A program made the translations under genes and the position numbers. Source: Chitinophagaceae bacterium (GTDB taxonomy: Bacteria; Bacteroidota; Bacteroidia; Chitinophagales; Chitinophagaceae). From it: 64,000 nucleotides of DNA. The notes beneath the pieces were generated by a model, which saw only the letters and a list, made by a program, of their open reading frames with translations, was not told the origin of the DNA and did no database searches. Location of the stretch: NCBI GenBank assembly GCA_947454235.1, contig CANGIY010000010.1, forward strand, positions 1 to 64,000, written 5' to 3'. Shown piece after piece: positions 7,813 to 17,276 of this stretch (positions are counted from its first letter, which is position 1; each line of letters starts with the position of its first letter).

Positions 7813-8949
7813 ATGCGTAAAAATATTTTTATGGTGGCTGCAACAATCGTTGTAGCATTACCATCGTGCAAACACAAAGGCGCTGGTGTTTCTTCTGTAA
7901 AGGAAGAAATGCCGGTTACAACAGTCATTAAAAAAACAGTAAAGGCGGGTCACCATTATGTGGCCGATATTCAGGCTTTCCGTAACGTAGAGTTGCGTAG
8001 TAAAATCAGTGGCTTCCTTGAGCAAATTTTAGTGGATGAAGGAAGTACAGTAAGAAAAGGCCAGTTGTTGTTTAAAATCAGCGACGGCGAACATAGGGCT
8101 GAATTGAGTAGGGCAGAAGCTGCGCTCAACAGTGCCAAATCAGACGCCAAAGTGATGGAGTTGGAACTCGAAAGAGTATCGCTGCTGGTAGAAAGAAAAA
8201 TCATTTCTTCAACAGAACTTGACCTCGCAAAGGCAAAGCTTAAAGCTGCAAAGTCGCGTATAGAAGAGGCCAACTCTATGAAACAGAATGCGCAAACTAA
8301 ACTGTCTTACACCCTCGTTACTTCACCGTTTGATGGTGTTATCGACAGAATTCCTTTGAAAACAGGCAGCCTTCTTTCCGAAGGTACTTTAATAACGTCG
8401 GTTTCTGATATCGCCAGCGTCAATGCATATTTCAATATCTCAGAAACAGAATATCTGGCGCTCAGCCGTGAAAGCGGCAGGGATAGTGCTTTAAAAAAAC
8501 ACCCGGTGCGCTTGCTTTTGTCCGATGGTCACGACTTCGGTCACGACGGTAAAATTGAAACCGTAGTGAGTGAGTTCAATGAGAATACCGGGTCTATTTC
8601 CCTAAGAGCAAACTTCCCCAACCCCAACGGCTTATTAAAACACAAAGCAACAGGTAAAATTGTCATTGAAAATACGGTTAACGATGCGTTGCTTTTGCCT
8701 CAAAAGTCGGTGTTTGAAATACAGGACAAATACTATGTATTTACTCTCACAGATAGCAACATTGTGAAGATGCGCAATTTCGTGCCCGACGGTCGCAACG
8801 GGCAATATTACATAGTTAAGTCAGGGCTAAAACAAGGCGACAGGGTAGTGTTTGAAGGCATTCAAGGTATTAAAGATGGAGATGCCCTCGTTCCTAAAAA
8901 TATCAATCCTGATAGTCTTTTCACCATTCTATCGAAGGACGACAATTAA
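7813..8949 (+). CDS. RND efflux periplasmic adaptor lipoprotein (AcrA/MexA family)
   Basis: A 378-residue membrane-fusion protein linking the inner-membrane pump to the outer-membrane channel. The N-terminus ends in a lipobox-like ALPSC at about residue 19, so the mature protein is probably lipid-anchored in the periplasm. After it come the split biotinyl-lipoyl half-motifs (VELRSKISGFLEQILVDEG around 57 and SPFDGVIDRIPLKTGSLL around 170), with an alpha-helical hairpin between them (ELSRAEAALNSAKSDAKVMEL onward). The beta-barrel and membrane-proximal domains complete the usual order. The pump gene follows after 24 nt, so the genes form one operon. Confidence 0.93.
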   Translation: MRKNIFMVAATIVVALPSCKHKGAGVSSVKEEMPVTTVIKKTVKAGHHYVADIQAFRNVELRSKISGFLEQILVDEGSTVRKGQLLFKISDGEHRAELSRAEAALNSAKSDAKVMELELERVSLLVERKIISSTELDLAKAKLKAAKSRIEEANSMKQNAQTKLSYTLVTSPFDGVIDRIPLKTGSLLSEGTLITSVSDIASVNAYFNISETEYLALSRESGRDSALKKHPVRLLLSDGHDFGHDGKIETVVSEFNENTGSISLRANFPNPNGLLKHKATGKIVIENTVNDALLLPQKSVFEIQDKYYVFTLTDSNIVKMRNFVPDGRNGQYYIVKSGLKQGDRVVFEGIQGIKDGDALVPKNINPDSLFTILSKDDN

Positions 8950-8973
8950 TCTGACCCTAAAAAAAGAAAAATC

Positions 8974-11900
8974 ATGTTCGAAATATTTATCAGGAGGCCA
9001 ATCCTCTCACTGGTAATATCGCTGTTGCTGGTATTACTGGGCGTTTTGGCATTGTTTAATATACCCATCACGCAGTTCCCCGATATCGTGCCGCCATCTG
9101 TAACTGTATCAGCGAGCTACAACGGTGCCAATGCCGAAGTGTGCGCCAATGCAGTAGCGATACCTCTGGAGCGAGCCATCAACGGTGTGCCGGGTATGAC
9201 CTATATGACCACGGTAACCGGAAACAATGGTACTACCGCCATTCAGGTATATTTTAAAGTGGGTACCGACCCCGATGTTGCGGCTGTGAATGTTCAAAAT
9301 AGGGTGACGACGGTACTCGACGAATTGCCGGAAGAGGTGATTAAAGCGGGTGTTACCACCGAGAAGGAGGTGAACAGTATGCTCATGTACCTCAATCTCA
9401 CGGGCGGTGACAGCACAATGGACGAAAAGTTTATCTACAATTTTACAGATATCAACGTGCTTAAAGAGCTGAAGCGCATTGAAGGTGTGGGGTATGTGAA
9501 CATCATGGGTACACAGGACTATTCAATGCGTGTTTGGCTGAAGCCCGATAGAATGCACGCCTATAATATTTCTGTTGATGAAGTGATGCAAGCAATTAAG
9601 AGCCAGAATATTGAAGCAGCACCGGGTAAAACAGGAGAGGGTTCAGGAAAAACAGCTCAATCACTTCAATATGTAATCAAGTATACAGGTAAATTCAATC
9701 GCCCGGAACAATACGAGAAACTGGTGCTGAGGGCAGATAATGCTGGTTCATCGTTGCGTTTGGGCGACATCGCCGATATTGAATTTGGTAGTCTTACTTA
9801 TTCAATGACCTCAAGAACCGACGGTAAACCCTCTGCTTCAATTATGATTAAGCAGCGACCTGGGTCAAATGCACGTGAAGTCATTAAAAACATCAAACAG
9901 AGGATGGAAGAACTCAAGGAGTCTTCCTTCCCCGCAGGTGTAACTTACAGTATTAGTTACGACGTTTCCCGCTTCCTCGATGCCTCTATTCACGAAGTGG
10001 TAAAGACATTGATTGAAGCCTTTTTGTTGGTGTTCGTGATTGTGTTTTTGTTTCTGCAAGACTGGCGTTCAACGCTTATTCCCGGTCTGGCAGTGCCTGT
10101 GGCTGTTATCGGAACCATCTTTTTTATGAATGTATTCGGCTTTTCGCTGAACCTCATTACACTCTTTTCGCTGGTGCTTTCTATCGGTATTGTGGTCGAT
10201 AACGCCATTGTAGTGGTTGAGGCTGTCCATGCTAAAATGATGAGTGAGCGGCTTTCGGCAATGGATGCCACTCTAAGTTCAATGAAGGAAATTAGCGGAG
10301 CGGTTATTGCGATTACGTTGGTAATGTCGGCGGTGTTTTTGCCGCTTACATTCATGACGGGTCCGGTAGGTATTTTCTACAAGCAGTTTTCTGTGACCCT
10401 CGCAATTTCAATTGTTATTTCGGGCATCAATGGTTTAACGCTTACGCCAGCTTTGTGTGCACTCATTTTAAAAGCTGAGCACCATACAGGTGAACCTAAA
10501 AATGCACTGGGCCGATTCTTTAAGCGATTCAACAAGGGGTACGACAAGTTGAGTGATGGTTATAAAGGAGTTATTTTAAAAATTACAGGCAGGCGGCTTG
10601 TTGTAATGGGGTTGCTGGCGCTGTTCTTTGCAGGTATTGTTGGTGTCAGTGCCATACTGCCAAGCGGGTTCATTCCGTCAGAAGACCAAGGGATGGTCTA
10701 TGTCAATGTTACAACACCGCCGGGTTCTACGCTTGAGCGCACGCAACAAGTTCTCAATAAACTTGAATCTATCGCTTTGAAGAGTGAAGGTGTAGAATCG
10801 GTTTCTTCACTCGCGGGTTATAACTTGATGAATGATATTGCGGGCAGTTCTTATGGTATGATGATGATTAACCTAAAATCGTGGGAGGAAAGGAAAACGT
10901 TGCAGGAGATTATGGATGACCTTACTAAAAAATCAAAAGTGGTAAGAGATGCCGACATTCAGTATTTCCCTCCCCCTACTGTTCCGGGTTTTGGTAATGC
11001 CGGTGGTTTTGAATTGAGGCTATTGAATAAGCATGGCGATGAAGAACTTTCGGCAACAGCAGTGGAGACTGAAAAATTATTAAAGGCGCTCAACGGGCAA
11101 AAGGAATTGAAAAATGTGGTAACGGGATTTAACCCGAATTTCCCGCAGTATATGATGCACGTCGATCAGGAAGTTGCCGCTAAAAAAGGGGTCAATATCG
11201 ATTTGGCATTGAGTACGCTCAAAACATTGCTGGGGAGTAATTATACCACCAATTTTATCAGGTTTGGTCAGATGTATAAAGTGATGTTGCAGGCGGCACC
11301 CGAATACAGGAAAAATCCTGAAGACATTCTGGCAATGTATGTTAAAAACAGCCAGGGCGAAATGGTGCCTTACTCAACATTTGTGCGTCTTGAAAAAGTG
11401 TATGGTCCTGAACAGTTAACGCGGTATAATATGTACCTCTCAGCAATGATTAATGGCGAAGCGTCGCCGGGGCATAGTAGTGGTGAAGTGATTGATATTG
11501 TAGAGAAAAAAGCGAAAGAGATTTTACCAAAGGGGTACAGTATTGAATGGAGCGGTATCACCCGCGAAGAAATATTAGCCGGTAGCCAGACCATCTACAT
11601 TTTTATAGTTTGTTTGGTGTTTGTGTACCTATTGCTTGCAGCGCAATACGAGAGTTTTTTATTGCCGCTGGCTGTTATCCTGTCGTTGCCTACGGGTATT
11701 TTCGGGTCGGTGTTTTTCTTGAAAGTAACAGGATTAGAAAGTAATATTTATGCCCAGGTTGCTGAATTAATGTTGATAGGTTTGTTGGGTAAAAACGCCA
11801 TTTTGATTGTTGAATTTGCAGTGCAGGCACACAGTAAGGGGCACACAATATTTGATGCAGCCATTGACGGAGCCATTTCCAGATTGCGCCCAATCTTAAT

Positions 11901-12153
11901 GACGTCTATTGCATTCATCGCAGGTTTGTTGCCTTTGTGCCTGGCAAACGGTGCTGGTGCAGCGGGTAATAAATCAATTGGCGTAGCTGCGGCAGGTGGC
12001 ATGCTTTCAGGTACTGTATTCGGACTGTTGGTGATACCGGGGTTGTATTTCTTGTTTGCGACATTGGAGCAAAAGATTAGAGGTAACCGCAGTACCCATA
12101 TTCCGGATACTCATTTTTTATCGCAAACAGAAAACACTAAAAGGCATGAATAA
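8974..12153 (+). CDS. RND-family HAE1 multidrug efflux pump (AcrB-like)
   Basis: A 1059-residue proton-driven transporter of the hydrophobe/amphiphile efflux-1 family. It starts with the typical MFEIFIRRPILSLVIS first helix, and two copies of the large porter loop alternate with 12 expected membrane helices. FPDIVPPSVTVSASYNGANA is a family signature. The proton-relay site is VVDNAIVVVEAV: Asp409 is kept but its neighbour is Asn410, where AcrB has a second Asp. The relay lysine is at residue 940 (GLLGKNAILIVEF), the AcrB position. This points to drugs, detergents or bile-like substrates rather than metals (CusA-type methionines are not evident). The stop overlaps the next gene by 8 nt. Confidence 0.95.
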   Translation: MFEIFIRRPILSLVISLLLVLLGVLALFNIPITQFPDIVPPSVTVSASYNGANAEVCANAVAIPLERAINGVPGMTYMTTVTGNNGTTAIQVYFKVGTDPDVAAVNVQNRVTTVLDELPEEVIKAGVTTEKEVNSMLMYLNLTGGDSTMDEKFIYNFTDINVLKELKRIEGVGYVNIMGTQDYSMRVWLKPDRMHAYNISVDEVMQAIKSQNIEAAPGKTGEGSGKTAQSLQYVIKYTGKFNRPEQYEKLVLRADNAGSSLRLGDIADIEFGSLTYSMTSRTDGKPSASIMIKQRPGSNAREVIKNIKQRMEELKESSFPAGVTYSISYDVSRFLDASIHEVVKTLIEAFLLVFVIVFLFLQDWRSTLIPGLAVPVAVIGTIFFMNVFGFSLNLITLFSLVLSIGIVVDNAIVVVEAVHAKMMSERLSAMDATLSSMKEISGAVIAITLVMSAVFLPLTFMTGPVGIFYKQFSVTLAISIVISGINGLTLTPALCALILKAEHHTGEPKNALGRFFKRFNKGYDKLSDGYKGVILKITGRRLVVMGLLALFFAGIVGVSAILPSGFIPSEDQGMVYVNVTTPPGSTLERTQQVLNKLESIALKSEGVESVSSLAGYNLMNDIAGSSYGMMMINLKSWEERKTLQEIMDDLTKKSKVVRDADIQYFPPPTVPGFGNAGGFELRLLNKHGDEELSATAVETEKLLKALNGQKELKNVVTGFNPNFPQYMMHVDQEVAAKKGVNIDLALSTLKTLLGSNYTTNFIRFGQMYKVMLQAAPEYRKNPEDILAMYVKNSQGEMVPYSTFVRLEKVYGPEQLTRYNMYLSAMINGEASPGHSSGEVIDIVEKKAKEILPKGYSIEWSGITREEILAGSQTIYIFIVCLVFVYLLLAAQYESFLLPLAVILSLPTGIFGSVFFLKVTGLESNIYAQVAELMLIGLLGKNAILIVEFAVQAHSKGHTIFDAAIDGAISRLRPILMTSIAFIAGLLPLCLANGAGAAGNKSIGVAAAGGMLSGTVFGLLVIPGLYFLFATLEQKIRGNRSTHIPDTHFLSQTENTKRHE

Positions 12154-13540
12154 GAACTCAATTTTAGTGGCAATTGCAATGCTGTTGACAGTACGTAGCG
12201 ACGGTCAGCAAGTATTAACAGAACAATCGGTAAAAAGCTCGGTTGAATTTGTTTACAATGACTTGGTGCCCAATCCACGCCCACCATATAAGCTGTTTTT
12301 CAACGATACCAATCTAAATGCTTTAATCTCAATCGGGCTGGTCAATAATGCCGATCTATTGATGGCATACAATCGGGTGGAAATAGCAAGAGCCGAACAA
12401 AAAATAGCAAAATCCGGGTTGTTGCCTGCCATAAATGGATTTGGTTCAGTGGGAGGAAGCAAGGCTGGAAATAATACTGTCGATGGGGTAGGTAACAAGG
12501 GTACCTCCATTCCTTACCCATGGACACCCGATTATAACGTAGGTTTAAGCTTCAACTGGGAGCTGGATATATGGGGTAAGTTGAGCAATCGCAAGAAAAG
12601 TGCAATGGCAAAGACTTTGTACACCGCCGAAGGTAAGAACTATGTGTTGACCGGGTTGATAGCAGAAATAGCTACACGTTATTACTCTTTATTATCGCTT
12701 GATGAACAATTGGCTGTAGTAGAAAGGAACATTGAATTGCAAAAAAAGGCACTAGATGTTGTGCGATTGCAAAAGGAAGGAGGTAGAGCTACAGAACTGG
12801 CAGTGAAGCAATTCGAAGCCCAAACCGCCAGAACCGAGAGTATGAAATACCAGATAGAGCAGGATATTGTGACGCTGGAAAACGAGATTAATTTTCTTTT
12901 AGCACGCACGCCAACAACTATTGCAAGAGACAAAGGCGCAACATCTAAAATGGTAAAGCTCAGGAACGATTCTGTTCCTTCTGATTTATTGCTCGAACGA
13001 CCCGATGTAAGGCAGGCTGGTTATGCATTGCAAGCAAGTGGCTACGATGCAAAAGCGGCTTTTCGCGCCATGATGCCATCACTGACAATAGATGCTAAAG
13101 GTGGTTTTAATGCTTATAACACAACCACATTGTTCGATCCGGTATCATTGGCGTATAGTGTTTTCGGTAGTTTGCTTGCGCCGGTGTTCAACAGGAATGT
13201 CTTAAAGACGCAGTACAAAATTGCCATGATGCAAAATAAAGAAGCTGCTTACCAGTATAGAAAAACCATTATGGGCGCATACTTCGAAGTGTCAACGACC
13301 ATGAAATCTTTACAACTCATGAGCAAGAAAATAGAAAAGAACACGGCTGAAACAGAGGCGCTTGAAGCAGCAGTGGGCATAGCCAATGACCTGTATCTGG
13401 CCGGTTACGCCAATTACCTTGAAGTAATTACGGCTCAAAAAAACGCATTGGAATCAGAGCTCAACCTAATGCAAACAAAGCAGAAATACACAATCACTAC
13501 TGTGTCTCTGTATAAAGCATTAGGTGGAGGTAGCGATTAA
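12146..13540 (+). CDS. Outer-membrane efflux channel (TolC/OprM family)
   Basis: A 464-residue outer-membrane factor completing the tripartite pump. The start is the ATG at 12146, which overlaps the end of the pump gene and gives a Sec signal (MNKNSILVAIAMLLTVRSDG); a longer open frame upstream lies inside the pump gene and lacks a signal. There is no lipobox cysteine, unlike many OprM-type channels. Repeated helical hairpins are visible (NADLLMAYNRVEIARAEQKI and EAAVGIANDLYLAGYANYLE), as is LLERPDVRQAGYALQASGYD, a conserved stretch of this family. Coupled translation with the pump is likely from the overlap. Confidence 0.93.
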   Translation: MNKNSILVAIAMLLTVRSDGQQVLTEQSVKSSVEFVYNDLVPNPRPPYKLFFNDTNLNALISIGLVNNADLLMAYNRVEIARAEQKIAKSGLLPAINGFGSVGGSKAGNNTVDGVGNKGTSIPYPWTPDYNVGLSFNWELDIWGKLSNRKKSAMAKTLYTAEGKNYVLTGLIAEIATRYYSLLSLDEQLAVVERNIELQKKALDVVRLQKEGGRATELAVKQFEAQTARTESMKYQIEQDIVTLENEINFLLARTPTTIARDKGATSKMVKLRNDSVPSDLLLERPDVRQAGYALQASGYDAKAAFRAMMPSLTIDAKGGFNAYNTTTLFDPVSLAYSVFGSLLAPVFNRNVLKTQYKIAMMQNKEAAYQYRKTIMGAYFEVSTTMKSLQLMSKKIEKNTAETEALEAAVGIANDLYLAGYANYLEVITAQKNALESELNLMQTKQKYTITTVSLYKALGGGSD

Positions 13541-13546
13541 TAAAAG

Positions 13547-13603
13547 GTTGCCGTCTACGAAAGAAATATCTTTTCAGATAATTTGAGTGACGGCAACACT
13601 TTT
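13547..13603 (+). terminator. Terminator of the efflux operon
   Basis: GTTGCCGTC at 13547-13555 pairs perfectly with GACGGCAAC at 13589-13597 across a 33-nt loop, followed by a CTTTTTA run. The long loop makes it less certain than the others. Confidence 0.6.
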
Positions 13604-13688
13604 TACTAATTGTAGTTATATGTTTGGGGCGTTTTATCCAAAATCTTTGGGTTTCTTTCCCCAAAATAGTACCGGGTGGCTACCCATT

Positions 13689-13722
13689 TTGACTATATTT
13701 AATAAATTTTGGACTACTTTTG
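13689..13722 (+). promoter_or_regulatory. Promoter of the E1 dehydrogenase gene
   Basis: TACTTTTG at 13715-13722 is an exact -7 box, with a TTG at 13689-13691 as a -33 candidate at somewhat long spacing. The ATG follows 6 nt after the box, so the mRNA is probably leaderless or nearly so. Upstream, TTTGGGG at 13622 and CCCCAAA at 13660 form an inverted pair that may be regulatory. Confidence 0.65.
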
Positions 13723-13728
13723 CCGCCG

Positions 13729-15783
13729 ATGCTCTCAAAGGAATTATTGCTTAAGGCATACAGGCTCATGATGACAGCCAGAGCCATGGCAGACACATAC
13801 GATGCTAATAGGCAGATATGTAAATACGTACACAGCACATCCAGGGGCCACGAGGCCATACAGCTTGCAACAGGTTTTTTATTACAACAACAAGATTGGG
13901 TAAGCCCTTACTACCGCGATGAAAGCATCATGCTAGGTATGGGTTACAGACCATACGAACTGATGTTGCAATTGCTTGCGAAAGCTGATGACCCTTTTAC
14001 CGGTGGTCGCGCTTACTATAATCACCCCAACATTCGCAGGGTAGGTTTCCCCGGAATTATTCACCAGAGTTCTGCTACCGGTATGCAGGTTATCCCAACA
14101 ACCGGAGTTGCTCAGGGTATTCGTTATCGCGAAACGCAGAAACTTTCAACATATGATTCGCCGCCTGTGGTTGTTTGTAGCTTGGGCGATGGTAGTGTTA
14201 CTGAAGGTGAGGTGAGCGAAGCGTTTCAATTTGCGATTCTGCATGAGTTGCCAATCATTTACCTTGTTCAGGATAATGAATGGAGCATTTCGGCCAGTAG
14301 CGATGAAGCGAGGGCAATGAATGCTTACGAATATGCCGACGGTTTCAAAGGATTACACAAACTACAGGTTGACGGTAGCAGTTTTGCCGCATCGTTTGAA
14401 ACAATGACTGAGGCATTTAATTATGTACGCACTGAGCGTAAACCTGTGTTGGTACATGCCCGCGTGCCTTTACTTGGTCACCATACATCAGGTGTAAGGA
14501 AAGAGTGGTACAGAACGCAGGAGGATTTAGATAAGTGCTACGAGAAAGACCCGGGTGTTTTGCTTAAAAATTTTCTCATTCACGATGTTGAGGTAAGTGC
14601 GAAAGAACTTGATAAAATTGAAGAAGAACAAAAAGAATACGTAAAAGCAGAATTTGAAATGGCAGCGGCGGCTCAGGAACCTGCGCCGGAAACAGTTGAG
14701 AATCATGTTTTTGCACCAACACCAATCACTGAAGAGAAAGGCATTCGATTCCCTGAAGGCAAAGAAAAGGTGGTAATGGTAGATGCAGCCTTACATGCTG
14801 TTGAAGAGATATTACAAGATTACCCTGAAGCTTTGTTTTACGGTCAGGATGTAGGTAAACGTCTGGGCGGTGTATTCCGTGAGGCGGCAACGCTGGCAGG
14901 TAAGTTTGGCGATGAGCGCGTTTTTAATACTGCCATTCAGGAAGCATACATTATCGGTAGTACAGTAGGCTTAAGTGCCGTTGGCTTGAAACCAATCGTG
15001 GAAGTTCAGTTTGCCGACTATTTATATACCGGCTTTAATCAGTTGGTTACCGAAATCAGTAAGTCTTGTTATTTGTCGTGCGGCAAATACCCTGTGAATT
15101 GCGTAATTAGGGTGCCTATAGGTGCTTACGTGGGTGGAGGTCCTTACCACAGTGGTAGCCTTGAAAGCACATTGGCAACCGTTAAAGGCATAAAAATTGC
15201 TTACCCAAGTAATGCAGCTGATCTTAAAGGTTTATTGAAGGCAGCGGTTTTAGATCCTAACCCGGTTGTGGTGCTGGAACATAAAGGTTTGTACTGGAGC
15301 AAGGTTCCGGGAACTGAAGATGCGAAAACAATTGAGCCTGACCGTGACTATGTTTTACCTTTTGGTAAAGGTGCGGTTGTTTTAGAAGCAACACAGGATA
15401 GCATTGATGAAGGTAGTTCAATGTGCATCATCACTTACGGGATGGGCGTATATTGGGCTAAAAATGCAGCAAAATCGTACCCTGGGCAGGTAGAAATCAT
15501 TGATTTAAGAACTATTTACCCTGTTGACGACGAGTTGGTTTTCAAAACGGTGAAAAAACACGGCAAATGCCTTGTGCTTACAGAAGAGCAACTACATAGT
15601 TCATTCGCTGAAGCACTGGCGGGAAGGATAGCACAGAATTGTTTCCAGTACCTCGATGGTCCGGTGCAGACAATGGGTGCATTGAACTTGCCTGCTGTGC
15701 CAATGAATATGGGGCTTGAAGCTGCAATGTTGCCCAATGCCGATAAAGTGGCAAAAAAAATAGGGGAAGTATTATCATGGTAA
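13729..15783 (+). CDS. 2-oxoacid dehydrogenase E1 component, alpha and beta fused
   Basis: A 684-residue thiamine-diphosphate enzyme of the 2-oxoisovalerate/branched-chain or pyruvate dehydrogenase E1 type, with both subunits in one chain. The alpha half (residues 1 to about 320) has SRGHEAIQLATG, YYRDESIMLGMG and the ThDP motif GDGSVTEGEVSEAFQFA with VQDNEWSIS. The beta half (about 345-684) has ALFYGQDVGKRLGGVFREA, FNTAIQEAYIIGSTVGLSA and the Tyr/His-rich GGGPYHSGS. A charged linker (EEEQKEYVKAEFEMAAAAQE) joins them. Such fusions are common in Bacteroidota. E2 and E3 are not adjacent. The start is ATG at 13729; the TTG at 13720 is within the -7 box. Substrate choice cannot be read from sequence. 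Confidence 0.9.
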   Translation: MLSKELLLKAYRLMMTARAMADTYDANRQICKYVHSTSRGHEAIQLATGFLLQQQDWVSPYYRDESIMLGMGYRPYELMLQLLAKADDPFTGGRAYYNHPNIRRVGFPGIIHQSSATGMQVIPTTGVAQGIRYRETQKLSTYDSPPVVVCSLGDGSVTEGEVSEAFQFAILHELPIIYLVQDNEWSISASSDEARAMNAYEYADGFKGLHKLQVDGSSFAASFETMTEAFNYVRTERKPVLVHARVPLLGHHTSGVRKEWYRTQEDLDKCYEKDPGVLLKNFLIHDVEVSAKELDKIEEEQKEYVKAEFEMAAAAQEPAPETVENHVFAPTPITEEKGIRFPEGKEKVVMVDAALHAVEEILQDYPEALFYGQDVGKRLGGVFREAATLAGKFGDERVFNTAIQEAYIIGSTVGLSAVGLKPIVEVQFADYLYTGFNQLVTEISKSCYLSCGKYPVNCVIRVPIGAYVGGGPYHSGSLESTLATVKGIKIAYPSNAADLKGLLKAAVLDPNPVVVLEHKGLYWSKVPGTEDAKTIEPDRDYVLPFGKGAVVLEATQDSIDEGSSMCIITYGMGVYWAKNAAKSYPGQVEIIDLRTIYPVDDELVFKTVKKHGKCLVLTEEQLHSSFAEALAGRIAQNCFQYLDGPVQTMGALNLPAVPMNMGLEAAMLPNADKVAKKIGEVLSW

Positions 15784-15901
15784 ACAAAAAAAGTTGAACG
15801 TCATTTCCAATCGTTTGTTTTGGGTTGGAGCGATGGCATTCGCCTTTTTAGATTTCAATTTTTAGCTTACTTTGCGTATCGTATCGGTTTCTGGTTATCA
15901 A

Positions 15902-17197
15902 ATGTTGAGGAAATTTATTCTTCTAATTAGCTTTGTTACATTGGCAACATTTGCCAATGCGCAGCAATATGACGATACTGCATTTATTCGTAATTGGTTG
16001 AAGCAGCAAATCGATTCGATTTCAGATCCAGGCATGTATGGCAGGGGATATGTGAACAAAGGAAGAGACAAGGCTGCCGACTATTTGAGCAGGCAATTCA
16101 AAGCGCTGAATTTAAAATACCCTGGTAAAAAAAGGTCTTATTTTCAACAGTACTCCTTTCCTGTGAATACGTTTCCGGGTAAAATGAACTTCGCTTTTGA
16201 TGGTAAGCCATTGGCTGCAGGTGAAGATTTTTGGATAGATGCCGGTAGTAATGGGATTTTCGATACATCAATGCAGGTAGAGGTGAAAGATCTGGCTTCA
16301 ATTGCCACTACAGAAGAGTGGGATGTTTTTGCAAAATCATTTCAACCGAAAGGGAGAGCGTACATCTTGTTGAACGCAGATTCTTTATGTAAAAAACTGG
16401 GAATTCGTAAACGTTATCTTACTTATATACTTCCGAAAGGTTGTTTCATTTTGGGTCAAAAGGGTAAATTCAACTGGACTGTAGAATGCGATCACGCAGA
16501 AGCAACTGTTTTGTATGTGCGTGATGAATTGTTGAAGAACGTTCCGTCAAAAGCCAGTGCCAACATTGCTTCTAAATGGTTCAGCTCAGCTAAAAGCAAA
16601 AACCTCATTGGCGTTTTGCCTGGTGCTATTGCCGATTCGTACCTCGTTGTTTCGGCGCACTTTGACCACTTGGGGATGATGGGCATAAATACAGTATTTC
16701 CGGGTGCGAGCGATAATGCCAGCGGTACAGCAATGTTGTTGTATCTGGCGAAATATTTCTCTACACACCCGCACAAATATTCCATTATTTTTATTGCTTT
16801 TAGTGGCGAAGAAGCTGGATTACTGGGATCGGAGTATTACATACGCCATCCTAAATTGCCGCTCAACCGTATCAAGTTTTTGACCAACATTGATATTATG
16901 GGCGACGCGACAGAAGGTATTACAGTAGTTAATGCAACTGAATACCCCAAACAATTTGATTTTTTAAAGGAAATCAATAGTAGGAATCATTATTTACCCA
17001 AAATTGTTTCGCGCGGAAAGGCTTCAAACAGCGATCATTATTACTTTTCTGAATTAGGAATTCCATCAATTTTCATTTACACAAACGGAGGAAAAGGGTA
17101 TTATCACGATATTTTTGACAAAAAAGAAGAAGTAACCCTGATGAACATACCTCAAAACGCCCGTTTACTCATAGATTTTTTGAGAGATTACCAATAA
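15902..17197 (+). CDS. Secreted M28-family zinc peptidase
   Basis: A 431-residue exported aminopeptidase or carboxypeptidase-like enzyme. The ATG at 15902 gives a clear signal peptide (MLRKFILLISFVTLATFANA, then QQ). Zinc ligands of the M28 fold are visible in order: His and Asp in SAHFDHLG, the bridging Asp in GASDNASG, the catalytic Glu pair in SGEEAGLLG, Asp in NIDIMGD and the last His in GYYHDIFD. The N-terminal 200 residues contain a PA-like insertion region. No T9SS sorting domain is present, so a periplasmic site is likely. An upstream TTG at 15872 lies in a near-match to the -7 box (TTACTTTG) and was not used. Confidence 0.9.
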   Translation: MLRKFILLISFVTLATFANAQQYDDTAFIRNWLKQQIDSISDPGMYGRGYVNKGRDKAADYLSRQFKALNLKYPGKKRSYFQQYSFPVNTFPGKMNFAFDGKPLAAGEDFWIDAGSNGIFDTSMQVEVKDLASIATTEEWDVFAKSFQPKGRAYILLNADSLCKKLGIRKRYLTYILPKGCFILGQKGKFNWTVECDHAEATVLYVRDELLKNVPSKASANIASKWFSSAKSKNLIGVLPGAIADSYLVVSAHFDHLGMMGINTVFPGASDNASGTAMLLYLAKYFSTHPHKYSIIFIAFSGEEAGLLGSEYYIRHPKLPLNRIKFLTNIDIMGDATEGITVVNATEYPKQFDFLKEINSRNHYLPKIVSRGKASNSDHYYFSELGIPSIFIYTNGGKGYYHDIFDKKEEVTLMNIPQNARLLIDFLRDYQ

Positions 17198-17276
17198 CAT
17201 CTAAATTGCACGCGCAGTGTTGAATTTTAAACGGGATTTATTAATTTTACCTGCTAAACATAATTCTGCATTTTAT

